DNA of 64,000 bases from Mucilaginibacter sp. PPCGB 2223 (GTDB taxonomy: Bacteria; Bacteroidota; Bacteroidia; Sphingobacteriales; Sphingobacteriaceae). The stretch spans positions 372,001 to 436,000 of the forward strand of contig NZ_MDJS01000003.1 of assembly GCF_001705515.1 (NCBI RefSeq), given 5' to 3'. The notes under the pieces were generated by a model. That model saw only the letters and a list, made by a program, of their open reading frames with translations. It had not been told where the DNA came from and did not search any database. Of this stretch, positions 9,361 to 18,108 are shown piece after piece. The translations under genes and the position numbers were made by a program. The stretch's first letter is position 1. Each line of letters opens with the position of its first letter.

Positions 9361-10119
9361 ATGAAATGGAACGCTGAACTATATGACCAAAAACACGCTT
9401 TCGTATACCAATACGGCGAGAGTGTATTGGAATTGCTGGATGCACAACCTGGCGAGCGTATCCTTGATCTGGGTTGCGGTACCGGTTATTTAACACAACA
9501 GATCAATGATCTGGGTGCCGATGTGGTAGGCATCGATTACTCGCCCGAGATGATACAAAAGGCCAAGGAAACTTATCCCGAAGTATCTTTCAGCGTTGCC
9601 AATGCATCGAAATTCAGTTTTACCGAACCGTTTGATGCCGTATTCAGCAACGCGGCCCTGCACTGGGTGCAGGATCACGACAGCATGATGCGCTGCGTTT
9701 ACAACAACCTTAAACCCGGCGGCCGCTTTGTAGCCGAAATGGGTGGCAAAGGCAACGTGCAGCAATTAATTGCCGCAACAAAACAGGTACTGTTAAAGTA
9801 CGGCTACAGCAAACAAGCCGAAATTATGTTATGGCGTTTCCCGGGCTTGGGCGAATATACCAGCGAGTTGGAAAGCCATGGTTTCCGCGTAACGTTTGCC
9901 CTGCATTTTGACCGCCCTACTGCCCTGCAGGATGGCGACGAAGGCGTAGCCAAATGGATAGCCATGTTTGGCGAACAATATTTTGAAGGCGTGCCTTCAG
10001 AGCAAAAACAGCTGATGCTGAAAGAAATTACCGAACTGCTGCGCCCTACTTATTATAAAGACGGGATCTGGTATTCGGATTATAAAAGATTGCGATTTAT
10101 CGCTTTTAAGGAGTTGTGA
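9361..10119 (+). CDS. Class I SAM-dependent methyltransferase, trans-aconitate methyltransferase-like
   Basis: The 252-residue protein has the SAM-binding motif I LDLGCGTG near residue 38-45, an acidic motif II (VGIDYSPEMI) and FSNAALHW, which parallels FANASLQW in E. coli Tam. The N-terminal WNAELY and the C-terminal pattern ending in LRFIAFK also resemble Tam as I remember it. Tam-type enzymes esterify trans-aconitate, and the yeast relative Tmt1 also methylates 3-isopropylmalate, a leucine intermediate. Its place between ilvC and leuA makes a role on such an acid plausible, but this is inference; a generic methyltransferase remains possible. Confidence 0.75.
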   Translation: MKWNAELYDQKHAFVYQYGESVLELLDAQPGERILDLGCGTGYLTQQINDLGADVVGIDYSPEMIQKAKETYPEVSFSVANASKFSFTEPFDAVFSNAALHWVQDHDSMMRCVYNNLKPGGRFVAEMGGKGNVQQLIAATKQVLLKYGYSKQAEIMLWRFPGLGEYTSELESHGFRVTFALHFDRPTALQDGDEGVAKWIAMFGEQYFEGVPSEQKQLMLKEITELLRPTYYKDGIWYSDYKRLRFIAFKEL

Positions 10120-10223
10120 GTTGTCAGTGGTCAGTGGTGAGTTAAACCATTGTAAATTGAAAAAACCAACGAATAAAAGCCAACATAAAAGAAACTGAAA
10201 ACTGTCAACTAACAACTGACAAC
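10120..10223. repeat. GTCAGTGGTCAGT-word spacer repeat before leuA
   Basis: GTTGTCAGT (10120-10128) begins right after the methyltransferase stop codon and is complementary to ACTGACAAC (10215-10223). Related words (GTCAGTGG, ACTGTCAACTAACAACTG) fill both ends, with unrelated A-rich sequence between. Confidence 0.65.
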
Positions 10224-10236
10224 TAAATTAAAGACT

Positions 10237-11403
10237 ATGTTACACGATCCAAACCGCGTTTATGTTTTTGATACCACGCTCCGCGATGGCGAGCAGGTGC
10301 CGGGATGCCAGTTGACTACTCCCGAAAAGATCGAGATAGCCCGCGAACTGGAAACGCTGGGCGTTGACATTATCGAGGCAGGCTTCCCTATCTCAAGTCC
10401 GGGCGATTTTCAAAGCGTTGTCGAGATATCCAAGGCAGTTAAAACCCCTACCGTTTGCGCGCTTACCCGTGCCAACAAAGGCGACATCGATGCCGCTGTT
10501 GAGGCTTTGCAATACGCCAAACACCCGCGTATCCACACCGGCATAGGCTCGTCGGATATGCACATCAAACATAAATTCAACAGCACCCGCGAAGAGATAT
10601 TGGAGCGCGCTGTTGAAGCGGTTAAATACGCCAAAAAATCGGTCGAAGACATAGAGTTTTACGCCGAAGATGCGGGCCGTGCCGATATACACTACTTGGC
10701 TCAGATGGTGGAGGCGGTCATCGCGGCAGGCGCCACCGTTGTCAACATCCCCGATACCAACGGCTACTGCCTGCCCGACCAATATGGCCAGAAGATCAAA
10801 TTCCTCAAAGAAAACGTTAAAAATATAGATAAGGCGATTATCTCGGTACATTGCCATAACGACCTTGGCCTGGCCACCGCCAACTCGGTTGCAGGCTTAC
10901 AAAACGGCGCCCGCCAGATCGAGGGCACCATCAACGGTATCGGCGAACGCGCGGGCAATACCTCTATCGAAGAGGTGGTCATGATCCTGAAAACTCACGC
11001 TTCGCTGGGCTTACATACCAACATCAACACCAAAAACTTTTACGAACTGAGCCGCATGGTAAGCACCCAAATGCGCATGCCGGTACAGCCCAACAAAGCT
11101 ATCGTAGGCGGCAATGCATTCGCGCACAGCTCTGGCATTCACCAGGACGGTTTTTTAAAGAACCGCGAGAACTACGAGATCATCCGCCCTGAAGACGTGG
11201 GCTTCCCGAGCGCGAGTATCGTATTAACCGCCCGCAGCGGCCGTCACGCTTTAAAGTTCCATTTGGAGCGCCTGGGCCATAACCTGGATAAGGAACAATT
11301 AGCCGATGCTTACCATCGTTTTCTTACCTTAGCCGATAGTAAACTGGATATTAACGACGATGATTTAACTTTGCTGATGAAAGCCGTAAAACAAACAGCA
11401 TAA
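10237..11403 (+). CDS. leuA: 2-isopropylmalate synthase, short form without regulatory domain
   Basis: Condenses acetyl-CoA with 2-oxoisovalerate, the committed step of leucine synthesis. The DRE-TIM metallolyase signature [11 protein letters not shown] is near residue 14, the metal-binding HCHNDLGLA near 205, and the GNTSIEE segment near 241. At 388 residues it contains the catalytic barrel and linker but not the C-terminal LeuA dimer (leucine-binding) domain of roughly 120 residues. Feedback inhibition through that domain is thus not expected for this copy. The paralog at 13634 does carry the domain. Confidence 0.92.
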   Translation: MLHDPNRVYVFDTTLRDGEQVPGCQLTTPEKIEIARELETLGVDIIEAGFPISSPGDFQSVVEISKAVKTPTVCALTRANKGDIDAAVEALQYAKHPRIHTGIGSSDMHIKHKFNSTREEILERAVEAVKYAKKSVEDIEFYAEDAGRADIHYLAQMVEAVIAAGATVVNIPDTNGYCLPDQYGQKIKFLKENVKNIDKAIISVHCHNDLGLATANSVAGLQNGARQIEGTINGIGERAGNTSIEEVVMILKTHASLGLHTNINTKNFYELSRMVSTQMRMPVQPNKAIVGGNAFAHSSGIHQDGFLKNRENYEIIRPEDVGFPSASIVLTARSGRHALKFHLERLGHNLDKEQLADAYHRFLTLADSKLDINDDDLTLLMKAVKQTA

Positions 11404-11445
11404 ACCAATCACCCGATAAGAATATAGATATTAATAAGAATAAAA

Positions 11446-12852
11446 ATGAGCAAGACATTATTTGATAAGGTGTGGGACAAGCACGTGGTACGTAAAATAG
11501 AAGGCGGCCCCGACGTATTGTTTATCGATCGTCACCTTATTCACGAAGTAACCAGCCCGGTAGCCTTTTTAGGTTTAAAAAGCCGTAACATCGGTGTTTT
11601 ATATCCAAACCGTACATTCGCTACGGCCGATCATAACACGCCAACCATTAACCAGCACTTACCAGTTGCCGACCCACTTTCGGCAAACCAGCTGCAAGCT
11701 TTAGAAACCAACTCTAAACAATATGGTATCAGCCACTGGGGTTTGGGCCATCAAAAAAATGGTATCGTACACGTTGTTGGTCCTGAGTATGGTATCACCC
11801 AGCCCGGCGCTACCATTGTTTGCGGCGACAGCCATACCTCTACCCACGGCGCATTTGGTGCGATAGCTTTTGGTATCGGTACCTCCGAGGTGGAAATGGT
11901 TTTGGCAACACAATGCATTATGCAGCCTAAACCTAAAAAAATGCGCATTAATGTAAACGGCAAGCTGGGCAAAGGCGTTACGCCGAAAGATGTGGCCTTG
12001 TTCATCATCTCACAATTAACAACTTCGGGCGCTACAGGTTATTTTGTGGAGTACGCCGGTGATGTTTTTGAGAACATGACCATGGAAGGCCGTATGACTG
12101 TTTGTAACCTGAGCATCGAGATGGGTGCCCGCGGCGGTATGATCGCTCCGGATGAAACCACCATCAACTATGTAAAAGGCCGCGAGTTTAGCCCTAAAGG
12201 CGAAGCCTGGGATAAAGCCTTAGCTTACTACAAAACTTTAAAAACCGATGCCGACGCGGTTTTTGATAAAGAATATACTTTCGATGGAGCTTCTATCGAA
12301 CCGATGATCACCTACGGTACCAACCCTGGTATGGGCATGGGCATCTCGCACGAGATACCTGACGCTGCACATGTTGAAGGCGGTGCCGCCACTTACGAAA
12401 AATCGCTGGGTTATATGGGCTTCCACGAAGGAGAAAGCATGATCGGTAAAAAGGTTGATTTTGTATTCGTGGGCAGCTGTACCAATGGCCGTATCGAAGA
12501 TTTCAGGGCGTTTACTTCCCTTGTAAAAGGCAAGCACAAAGCCGATGACGTTACGGTTTGGCTGGTACCCGGCTCACACATTGTTGAAAGCCAGATTAAA
12601 GAAGAAGGCTTGCTGGATATCTTAACCGAAGCAGGTTTTGTTCTGCGCCAGCCAGGTTGCTCGGCTTGCTTAGCTATGAACGACGACAAAGTACCTGCGG
12701 GCAAATACGCGGTGAGTACTTCGAACCGTAACTTCGAAGGCCGCCAGGGCCCGGGTGCGCGCACCATGCTGGCCAGCCCTCTGGTTGCCGCAGCAGCAGC
12801 CGTAACCGGCAAAGTAACCGACCCGAGAACGTTAATTGAAGAATTAGTTTAA
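11446..12852 (+). CDS. leuC: 3-isopropylmalate dehydratase large subunit
   Basis: Aconitase-family subunit that binds the [4Fe-4S] cluster and, with LeuD, interconverts 2- and 3-isopropylmalate; it could also act on citramalate. The 468-residue protein shows [13 protein letters not shown] near residue 127 and the cluster cysteines in [12 protein letters not shown] and [10 protein letters not shown]. Length and motif order match bacterial LeuC. It is followed by leuD after a palindromic spacer. Confidence 0.97.
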   Translation: MSKTLFDKVWDKHVVRKIEGGPDVLFIDRHLIHEVTSPVAFLGLKSRNIGVLYPNRTFATADHNTPTINQHLPVADPLSANQLQALETNSKQYGISHWGLGHQKNGIVHVVGPEYGITQPGATIVCGDSHTSTHGAFGAIAFGIGTSEVEMVLATQCIMQPKPKKMRINVNGKLGKGVTPKDVALFIISQLTTSGATGYFVEYAGDVFENMTMEGRMTVCNLSIEMGARGGMIAPDETTINYVKGREFSPKGEAWDKALAYYKTLKTDADAVFDKEYTFDGASIEPMITYGTNPGMGMGISHEIPDAAHVEGGAATYEKSLGYMGFHEGESMIGKKVDFVFVGSCTNGRIEDFRAFTSLVKGKHKADDVTVWLVPGSHIVESQIKEEGLLDILTEAGFVLRQPGCSACLAMNDDKVPAGKYAVSTSNRNFEGRQGPGARTMLASPLVAAAAAVTGKVTDPRTLIEELV

Positions 12853-12861
12853 AAAAAAAGA

Positions 12862-12927
12862 CCATAGACCATGGTCGATAGTCCATAGACATTTTTTGCT
12901 ATGGACTATGGACCATCGACTATAAAC
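12862..12927. repeat. ATGGTC/GACCAT palindromic spacer between leuC and leuD
   Basis: Arms of 18 nt at 12871-12888 and 12899-12916 pair with a single mismatch across a 10-nt loop. The words CCATAG, CTATGG and GACCAT are repeated through the spacer, giving one of the strongest potential hairpins in the operon. Confidence 0.8.
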
Positions 12928-12936
12928 TAAATAAAA

Positions 12937-13533
12937 ATGGCTTACGATAAATTTACAGTATTGCGGAGTGCAGCAGTCCCGCTTCCGATAGAAAACGTGG
13001 ATACCGACCAGATCATTCCCGCGCGCTTTTTAAAAGCTACCGAGCGTGTTGGTTTTGGCGATAACTTGTTCCGCGACTGGCGCTATAACGCTGATAACAC
13101 CCCAAAAGCGGACTTTGTATTGAACAACCCAACTTACAGCGGTAAAATACTGGTTGGCGGTAAAAACTTTGGTTCGGGCTCATCGCGCGAACATGCAGCC
13201 TGGGCAATTTACGATTATGGTTTCCGCTGCGTGATCTCGAGCTTTTTTGCCGATATCTTTAAAAATAATTGCTTAAACATCGGTGTATTGCCGGTACAGG
13301 TTAGCCCGGAATTTGCCGAAAAGATCTTTACCGCCATCCACGCTAACCCTAAAACCGAAATTGAGGTTAACCTGCCCGAGCAAACCGTTACATTGGTGAG
13401 CACCGGCGAAAAGGAAAGCTTCGACATTAGCCCGTACAAAAAAGAAAACCTGATGAACGGTTTCGACGATATTGATTACCTGTTGAACATCAAATCGGAT
13501 ATTGAGGAGTTTGCATCGCAACTGCCGCTTTAA
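12937..13533 (+). CDS. leuD: 3-isopropylmalate dehydratase small subunit
   Basis: Swivelling domain that completes the isopropylmalate isomerase active site with LeuC. The 198-residue product has NVDTDQIIPARFL near residue 20 and GSGSSREHAAWA near 79, both diagnostic for LeuD. Length is typical for the long bacterial form. It is followed by a hairpin at 13555 and then by the second synthase gene. Confidence 0.96.
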   Translation: MAYDKFTVLRSAAVPLPIENVDTDQIIPARFLKATERVGFGDNLFRDWRYNADNTPKADFVLNNPTYSGKILVGGKNFGSGSSREHAAWAIYDYGFRCVISSFFADIFKNNCLNIGVLPVQVSPEFAEKIFTAIHANPKTEIEVNLPEQTVTLVSTGEKESFDISPYKKENLMNGFDDIDYLLNIKSDIEEFASQLPL

Positions 13534-13554
13534 AACATGATCATTAAAAAAGCT

Positions 13555-13585
13555 AAAAGCGTTTCATAGATCATGAAACGCTTTT
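13555..13585 (+). terminator. Hairpin after leuD, weak terminator or processing site
   Basis: AAAAGCGTTTCAT (13555-13567) pairs with ATGAAACGCTTTT (13573-13585) around a 5-nt loop. Only four T residues follow, so it may attenuate rather than end transcription before the downstream synthase and leuB. Confidence 0.6.
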
Positions 13586-13633
13586 ACGCTATATAACCGC
13601 TGCCACACCGCAGCATAAATACTATCCATTAAA

Positions 13634-15151
13634 ATGGAACGAAGGAAAATAGAGATAATGGACACGACACTCCGCGATGGTGAACAAACCTCGGGCGTAT
13701 CGTTTTCGGCATCCGAAAAATTAACCATTACGCAGCTCTTGCTGGAAGAGCTGCATGTCGACCGCGTGGAGATCGCGTCGGCCCGTGTATCCGAAGGTGA
13801 GTTTCAGGCCGTAAAAAGTATTTTAGACTGGGCCGAAATTAATGGGTATGCCGACCGTATTGAGGTTTTAACCTTCGTTGATAACGGCGTTTCGATCGAC
13901 TGGATGGTAAAAGCAGGCGCCAGGGTACAGAACCTGTTAACCAAGGGTTCCATGAATCACCTCACCCACCAGCTTAAAAAAACACCTGAGCAGCATTTTG
14001 CCGAGATAGCGCACGTGATCGGCCTGGCCGCGAAGAGCGGTATCGCCACCAACGTTTACCTGGAAGACTGGAGCAACGGCATGCGCAACTCGCCCGATTA
14101 TGTGTTTGAGTTTTTGGATTTTTTAATCAAACAACCCGTAAAACGGATCTTACTGCCCGATACTTTAGGTGTGTTAACTCCCGAAGAAACGTACAAATAC
14201 CTGTCGCAGATCAGGGCTAAATACCCCGAAACACACTTTGATTTCCATGCCCACAACGATTACGACCTGGGCACCGCCAACGTTTTGGAAGCCGTAAAGG
14301 CTAACGTAAACGGGCTGCATCTCACCGTTAACGGCATGGGCGAGCGTGCCGGTAACGCACCCATGGCCAGCGTGATTGCCGTTATCAAAGATTTTGCAAA
14401 AGATGTGGATATGCGCCTTAAAGAATCGTCGATCTATTCAGTTAGTAAACTGGTAGAAACTTTTTCGGGCATCCGCATCCCGGCTAATAAACCGATCGTC
14501 GGCGAAAACGTGTTTACGCAAACCGCTGGCATCCACGCCGATGGTGATAACAAGCACAACCTGTATTTTAACGATCTGCTGCCCGAACGCTTCGGCCGCA
14601 AGCGCGCTTATGCTTTAGGCAAAACATCGGGCAAGGCCAATATCGAAAAGAATTTGCAGGAACTGGGCTTAAAGCTGAATGATGCCGACCTGAAAAAAGT
14701 TACCCAGCGTGTTATCGAACTGGGCGACCGTAAGGAAACCGTAACCAAGGAAGACCTGCCCTACATCATTTCCGACGTGCTGGACAGTAACCTGTACGAA
14801 GAAAAGGTTAAAATCGAATCGTACGTATTGATGCATGCCATGGGTTTCCGCCCGTCGGCAACCATCTCGGTAAAGATAGACGGTGAAAGCTTTGAAGAGA
14901 ATGCACAAGGCGACGGCCAGTTCGACGCTTTTATAAACGCATTGAAGAAAGTGTACAACAAAAAGAAGCTCCGTTTGCCTAAACTGATCGATTATACAGT
15001 ACGTATAGCCCCAGGAAGTAGCAGCGATGCCTTGTGCGAAGCCGTAATTACCTGGGAAACGGAACAAAAGAAGTTCATCACCCGCGGCCTCGACTCGGAC
15101 CAGGCGGTTTGCGCCATAAAGGCTACGCAGAAGATGCTGAATATCATTTAG
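13634..15151 (+). CDS. Citramalate / 2-isopropylmalate synthase-type enzyme with LeuA regulatory domain
   Basis: The 505-residue protein is a second DRE-TIM synthase, with [16 protein letters not shown] near residue 11, HAHNDYDLGTAN near 211 and GERAGNAP near 235. The C-terminal third (about 385-505, SYVLMHAMGFRPSATISVKIDG and the SSDALCEAV segment) is the LeuA dimer/allosteric domain. It differs clearly from the short LeuA upstream. Candidate reactions are (R)-citramalate synthesis from pyruvate, feeding isoleucine through LeuCD and LeuB, or a regulated isopropylmalate synthase. The absence of a threonine deaminase gene in this operon is compatible with the first but does not prove it. Confidence 0.8.
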   Translation: MERRKIEIMDTTLRDGEQTSGVSFSASEKLTITQLLLEELHVDRVEIASARVSEGEFQAVKSILDWAEINGYADRIEVLTFVDNGVSIDWMVKAGARVQNLLTKGSMNHLTHQLKKTPEQHFAEIAHVIGLAAKSGIATNVYLEDWSNGMRNSPDYVFEFLDFLIKQPVKRILLPDTLGVLTPEETYKYLSQIRAKYPETHFDFHAHNDYDLGTANVLEAVKANVNGLHLTVNGMGERAGNAPMASVIAVIKDFAKDVDMRLKESSIYSVSKLVETFSGIRIPANKPIVGENVFTQTAGIHADGDNKHNLYFNDLLPERFGRKRAYALGKTSGKANIEKNLQELGLKLNDADLKKVTQRVIELGDRKETVTKEDLPYIISDVLDSNLYEEKVKIESYVLMHAMGFRPSATISVKIDGESFEENAQGDGQFDAFINALKKVYNKKKLRLPKLIDYTVRIAPGSSSDALCEAVITWETEQKKFITRGLDSDQAVCAIKATQKMLNII

Positions 15152-15210
15152 TCGAGAGTCATGAGTCGAAGAATGACTCCTGACTTATAACTCTCAAGAC
15201 TCTCGACTAA
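15148..15210. repeat. GAGTC-word inverted repeat after the second synthase gene
   Basis: TTAGTCGAGAGTC (15148-15160, containing the gene's stop codon) and GACTCTCGACTAA (15198-15210) form a perfect 13-bp inverted repeat; the loop contains further GAGTC/GACTC words. Confidence 0.75.
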
Positions 15211-15213
15211 AAC

Positions 15214-15297
15214 GCGTTAGGGATGGAAGCGGATACCGGCCTTGTGGCTAAGGCCTTGTGCAGTATGAGCGTACAGCCCGGCCCGCAGGGAACGCCC
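15214..15297 (+). repeat. Dispersed GC-rich repeat, copy 1
   Basis: The unit runs from GCGTTAGGGATGGAAGCGGA through ATACCGGCC, GTGGCTAAGGCC and CAGTATGAGCGTA to GGCCCGCAGGGAACGCC. It is homologous to copies at 16574, 25134 and 61215 (opposite strand). The ends GCGTT and AACGC are complementary. It is noncoding and lies between the second synthase and leuB. The rest of this 292-bp gap (15298-15443) holds AAGAAGCAAG words and a CGCCTTTGCGTGA word. Confidence 0.75.
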
Positions 15298-15443
15298 ACA
15301 AAAAGAAGCAAGAAACAAGCCTCAGGAAGCAAGATTTGATCTTTGAGCAAAAAATAAGATAAAAACAACTAAATAAACCTTTCCTTAGCGTTTACGCGCC
15401 TTTGCGTGAGACCGTTTGAGAAAGACCATAATCAACAAAAACA

Positions 15444-16505
15444 ATGAAATTAAACATCGCCCTTTTGGCAGGAGACGGCATCGGTCCGGAAGTTATCGAC
15501 CAGGCCGTTAAAGTATCAAACGCTGTAGCAAAAAAATTCAACCACGAAATTGTATGGACATCGGGCCTCACCGGCGCCGCCGCTATCGATGCGGTTGGTG
15601 AGCCTTACCCCGACTTAACCCACGAGATCTGTATGGCTGCCGACGCTGTACTGTTCGGCGCTATCGGCCACCCGCGTTTTGATAACGATCCTAAAGCAAA
15701 AGTTCGCCCGGAGCAAGGTTTATTGAAAATGCGTAAAAAATTAGGCTTGTTCGCCAACGTGCGCCCTACGTTTACTTTCCCATCGCTGATCGATAATTCG
15801 CCTTTAAAACGCGAGCGCATTGAGGGTACCGACCTGATCATCCTGCGCGAACTGACCGGCGGTATTTACTTTGGCGAGCGTGGCCGTAAAGATGATGGCG
15901 ATACCGCTTTTGATACCTGTACCTACACCCGCGAAGAGGTAAAACGCCTGGCCAAATTAGGTTTTGAAATGGCGATGGCACGCGGCAAAAAACTATGCTG
16001 CGTAGATAAAGCCAACGTGTTGGAAACCTCACGCTTATGGCGCGAAACCGTGCAGGATATGGAAAAAGATTTCCCCGAAGTAACCGTAAGCTACGAGTTT
16101 GTTGATGCCGTGGCCATGCGCCTGGTACAATGGCCGAACAGCTACGATGTGCTGATCACCGAGAACCTTTTCGGCGATATTTTGACTGATGAAGCATCGG
16201 TAATTTCAGGTTCGATGGGCCTGATGCCGTCGGCATCTATCGGCGTGCATACTTCGTTGTTCGAGCCTATCCACGGTTCGTACCCGCAAGCTGCCGGCAA
16301 AGATATTGCCAACCCATTGGCTACCGTACTTTCGGCCGCTATGATGTTCGAGGATGCATTTGGTTTGAAGGAAGAAGCCGCCGCTATCCGTGCCGTAGTT
16401 AACAAATCGTTAACCGAAGGCATAGTTACCGAAGACCTTGCAGGCAAAGAAGCCAAAGCCTACAAAACCAGCGAAGTTGGTGACTGGCTAGCTAAGAATA
16501 TTTAA
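15444..16505 (+). CDS. leuB: 3-isopropylmalate dehydrogenase
   Basis: NAD-dependent oxidative decarboxylation of 3-isopropylmalate, last dedicated step of leucine synthesis. The 353-residue product has GDGIGPEV near residue 10, TGGIYFGERG near 138 and ENLFGDILTDEASVISGSMG near 240, with the Asp metal ligands in place. Length is typical. It is the last gene of the operon and is followed 24 nt later by an intrinsic terminator. Confidence 0.97.
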   Translation: MKLNIALLAGDGIGPEVIDQAVKVSNAVAKKFNHEIVWTSGLTGAAAIDAVGEPYPDLTHEICMAADAVLFGAIGHPRFDNDPKAKVRPEQGLLKMRKKLGLFANVRPTFTFPSLIDNSPLKRERIEGTDLIILRELTGGIYFGERGRKDDGDTAFDTCTYTREEVKRLAKLGFEMAMARGKKLCCVDKANVLETSRLWRETVQDMEKDFPEVTVSYEFVDAVAMRLVQWPNSYDVLITENLFGDILTDEASVISGSMGLMPSASIGVHTSLFEPIHGSYPQAAGKDIANPLATVLSAAMMFEDAFGLKEEAAAIRAVVNKSLTEGIVTEDLAGKEAKAYKTSEVGDWLAKNI

Positions 16506-16529
16506 GCTGAAATTATATAACACATTACG

Positions 16530-16557
16530 AAAGCAGCTCAATATGGCTGCTTTTTTT
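16530..16557 (+). terminator. Intrinsic terminator of the ilv-leu operon
   Basis: AAAGCAGC (16530-16537) and GCTGCTTT (16546-16553) pair around an 8-nt loop, followed by a continuous T tract to 16557. Confidence 0.85.
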
Positions 16558-16573
16558 GTTTAAATACGCAACG

Positions 16574-16657
16574 CGCATTAGGGATTGAAGCGGATACCGG
16601 CCCGTGGCTAATGCCTGTGCAGTATGAGCGTAAAGCCCGACCCGCAGGGGAATGCCC
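16574..16657 (+). repeat. Dispersed GC-rich repeat, copy 2
   Basis: Same order of words as copy 1: GCGCATTAGGGATTGAAGCG, GATACCGGCCCGTGGCTAAT, GTGCAGTATGAGCGTAAAGC and CCCGCAGGGGAATGCCC. It shares most positions with copy 1 over the full length. It lies in the 327-bp gap between leuB and fabF. Confidence 0.75.
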
Positions 16658-16674
16658 AAAACTCATTAAGATTT

Positions 16675-16742
16675 TCACGCAAAGACGCGAAGGCGTTAAG
16701 AAATAACTTAAAAAACTTTGCGTCTTAGCGCCTTTGCGTGCG
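16675..16742. repeat. CACGCAAAG...CTTTGCGTG inverted repeat before fabF
   Basis: CACGCAAAGACGCGAAGGCG with GTTAAGA on the left and TCTTAGCGCCTTTGCGTG on the right form an imperfect inverted repeat. Words of the type CTTTGCGTCTTAGCGCC are common intergenic repeats in several phyla. An in-frame extension of fabF would translate through part of it, an argument for the later fabF start. Confidence 0.65.
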
Positions 16743-16832
16743 AACCCGCTTGCCAATCGTGCTGGGCAAACCAAACATTTCATTAGGGATATTTTGATTT
16801 TTTTAAGTACTTCGCCCTCAAATTTGATCCCC

Positions 16833-18077
16833 ATGCTAAAGAGAGTTGTAGTAACAGGTATTGGCGCGCTCACCCCGCTGGGCAACGATGCCGAAACGTT
16901 TTGGAGCAATATTGTGAACGGCAAAAGCGGCGCCGCAAACGTAACCCGTTTTGATGCGACCCCTTTCCGCAGCCATATGGCCTGCGAGTTGAAAGGTTTT
17001 GACGCGACCACCGTGCTCGACCGTAACGATATTAAACGCAACGACCTGTTTACCCAATACGCCTTAGCAGCTACCGACCAAGCTATAGCCGACTCGGGCT
17101 TCGAATTCGAAAAAATGTCGCCATTTGATGTGGGTGTGATTTGGGGCTGCGCGCACGGCGGCACCATCACCTTCGAGGAGCAGATGAAAGAATACATTAA
17201 AGGCGATGGTACACCGCGCTTTAACCCATTCTTTTTGCCTAAAGTACTGGTTAATATGGCTTCGGGAATGATCTCGATACGCCATGGCTATATGGGGCCA
17301 AACTATACCGCAGTTTCGGCCTGTGCCAGCTCGAATACCGCTTTGATGGAAGCATCCAACAATATCCGCTTAGGCAAGGCTACCATTATGATCACCGGCG
17401 GCTCGGAAGCGCCCATTACCGAGTCATCTTACGGCGGTTATTGTGCCTTAAAGGCCATGTCGGCACGTAATGACGACCCTGAACATGCATCCCGCCCGTT
17501 TGATGTGCACCGCGACGGCTTTGTCATCGGCGAGGGCGCAGGCGCATTGGTATTAGAAGAATATGAACACGCCAAAGCTCGTGGCGCCAAGATATACGCC
17601 GAACTGGTAGGTACAGGCGCTACAGGCGACGCTTACCATATGACAGCGACACACCCCGAAGGTTTGGGCGCGATTCGCGCCATGCAAATGGCTTTAAAAG
17701 AAGCCGGATTAAGTATAACAGATGTGGATTATATCAACCCCCACGCTACTTCAACGCACGTAGGCGACCTATCCGAAACCAAAGCAATCGCCGCGCTTAC
17801 CGGCGATCAGAAAACAAAACTGCATATCAGCGCCACCAAATCCATGACGGGTCACTTGCTCGGCGCTGCCGGCGCTATCGAATCGATCATCTGTTTACTG
17901 GCTATCCGCGATGGTGTAGTACCACCAACCATCAACACCGAAAGCATAGACCCGGAGATACCGCAGCATTTAAATATTGTGCTAAAAGAAGCCTTACAGA
18001 AAAAGGTAAACGTAGCCATGAGCAACACCTTCGGCTTCGGCGGGCATAATGGTATTGTGGTGTTTAAGGGAGTGTGA
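16833..18077 (+). CDS. fabF: Beta-ketoacyl-ACP synthase II (KAS II)
   Basis: Elongating condensing enzyme of type II fatty acid synthesis, joining malonyl-ACP to acyl-ACP. From the ATG at 16833 it has 414 residues, the usual FabF length, starting MLKRVVVTGIGALTPLG. An in-frame start at 16734 would add 33 residues derived from repeat DNA. The catalytic triad is visible: Cys164 in SACASSN, His in NPHATSTHVGD and His in SMTGHLLGAAGA. No acpP neighbour is present, so this may be a stand-alone copy. Confidence 0.93.
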   Translation: MLKRVVVTGIGALTPLGNDAETFWSNIVNGKSGAANVTRFDATPFRSHMACELKGFDATTVLDRNDIKRNDLFTQYALAATDQAIADSGFEFEKMSPFDVGVIWGCAHGGTITFEEQMKEYIKGDGTPRFNPFFLPKVLVNMASGMISIRHGYMGPNYTAVSACASSNTALMEASNNIRLGKATIMITGGSEAPITESSYGGYCALKAMSARNDDPEHASRPFDVHRDGFVIGEGAGALVLEEYEHAKARGAKIYAELVGTGATGDAYHMTATHPEGLGAIRAMQMALKEAGLSITDVDYINPHATSTHVGDLSETKAIAALTGDQKTKLHISATKSMTGHLLGAAGAIESIICLLAIRDGVVPPTINTESIDPEIPQHLNIVLKEALQKKVNVAMSNTFGFGGHNGIVVFKGV

Positions 18078-18108
18078 TGGTGAATGGTGAGTAGTCAATA
18101 AAAAATAC

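Noticed and set aside
16734..16832. Upstream extension of fabF by 33 codons
   Set aside because: It translates repeat DNA (TTTGCGTG words); the conserved start MLKRVVVTG is at 16833.
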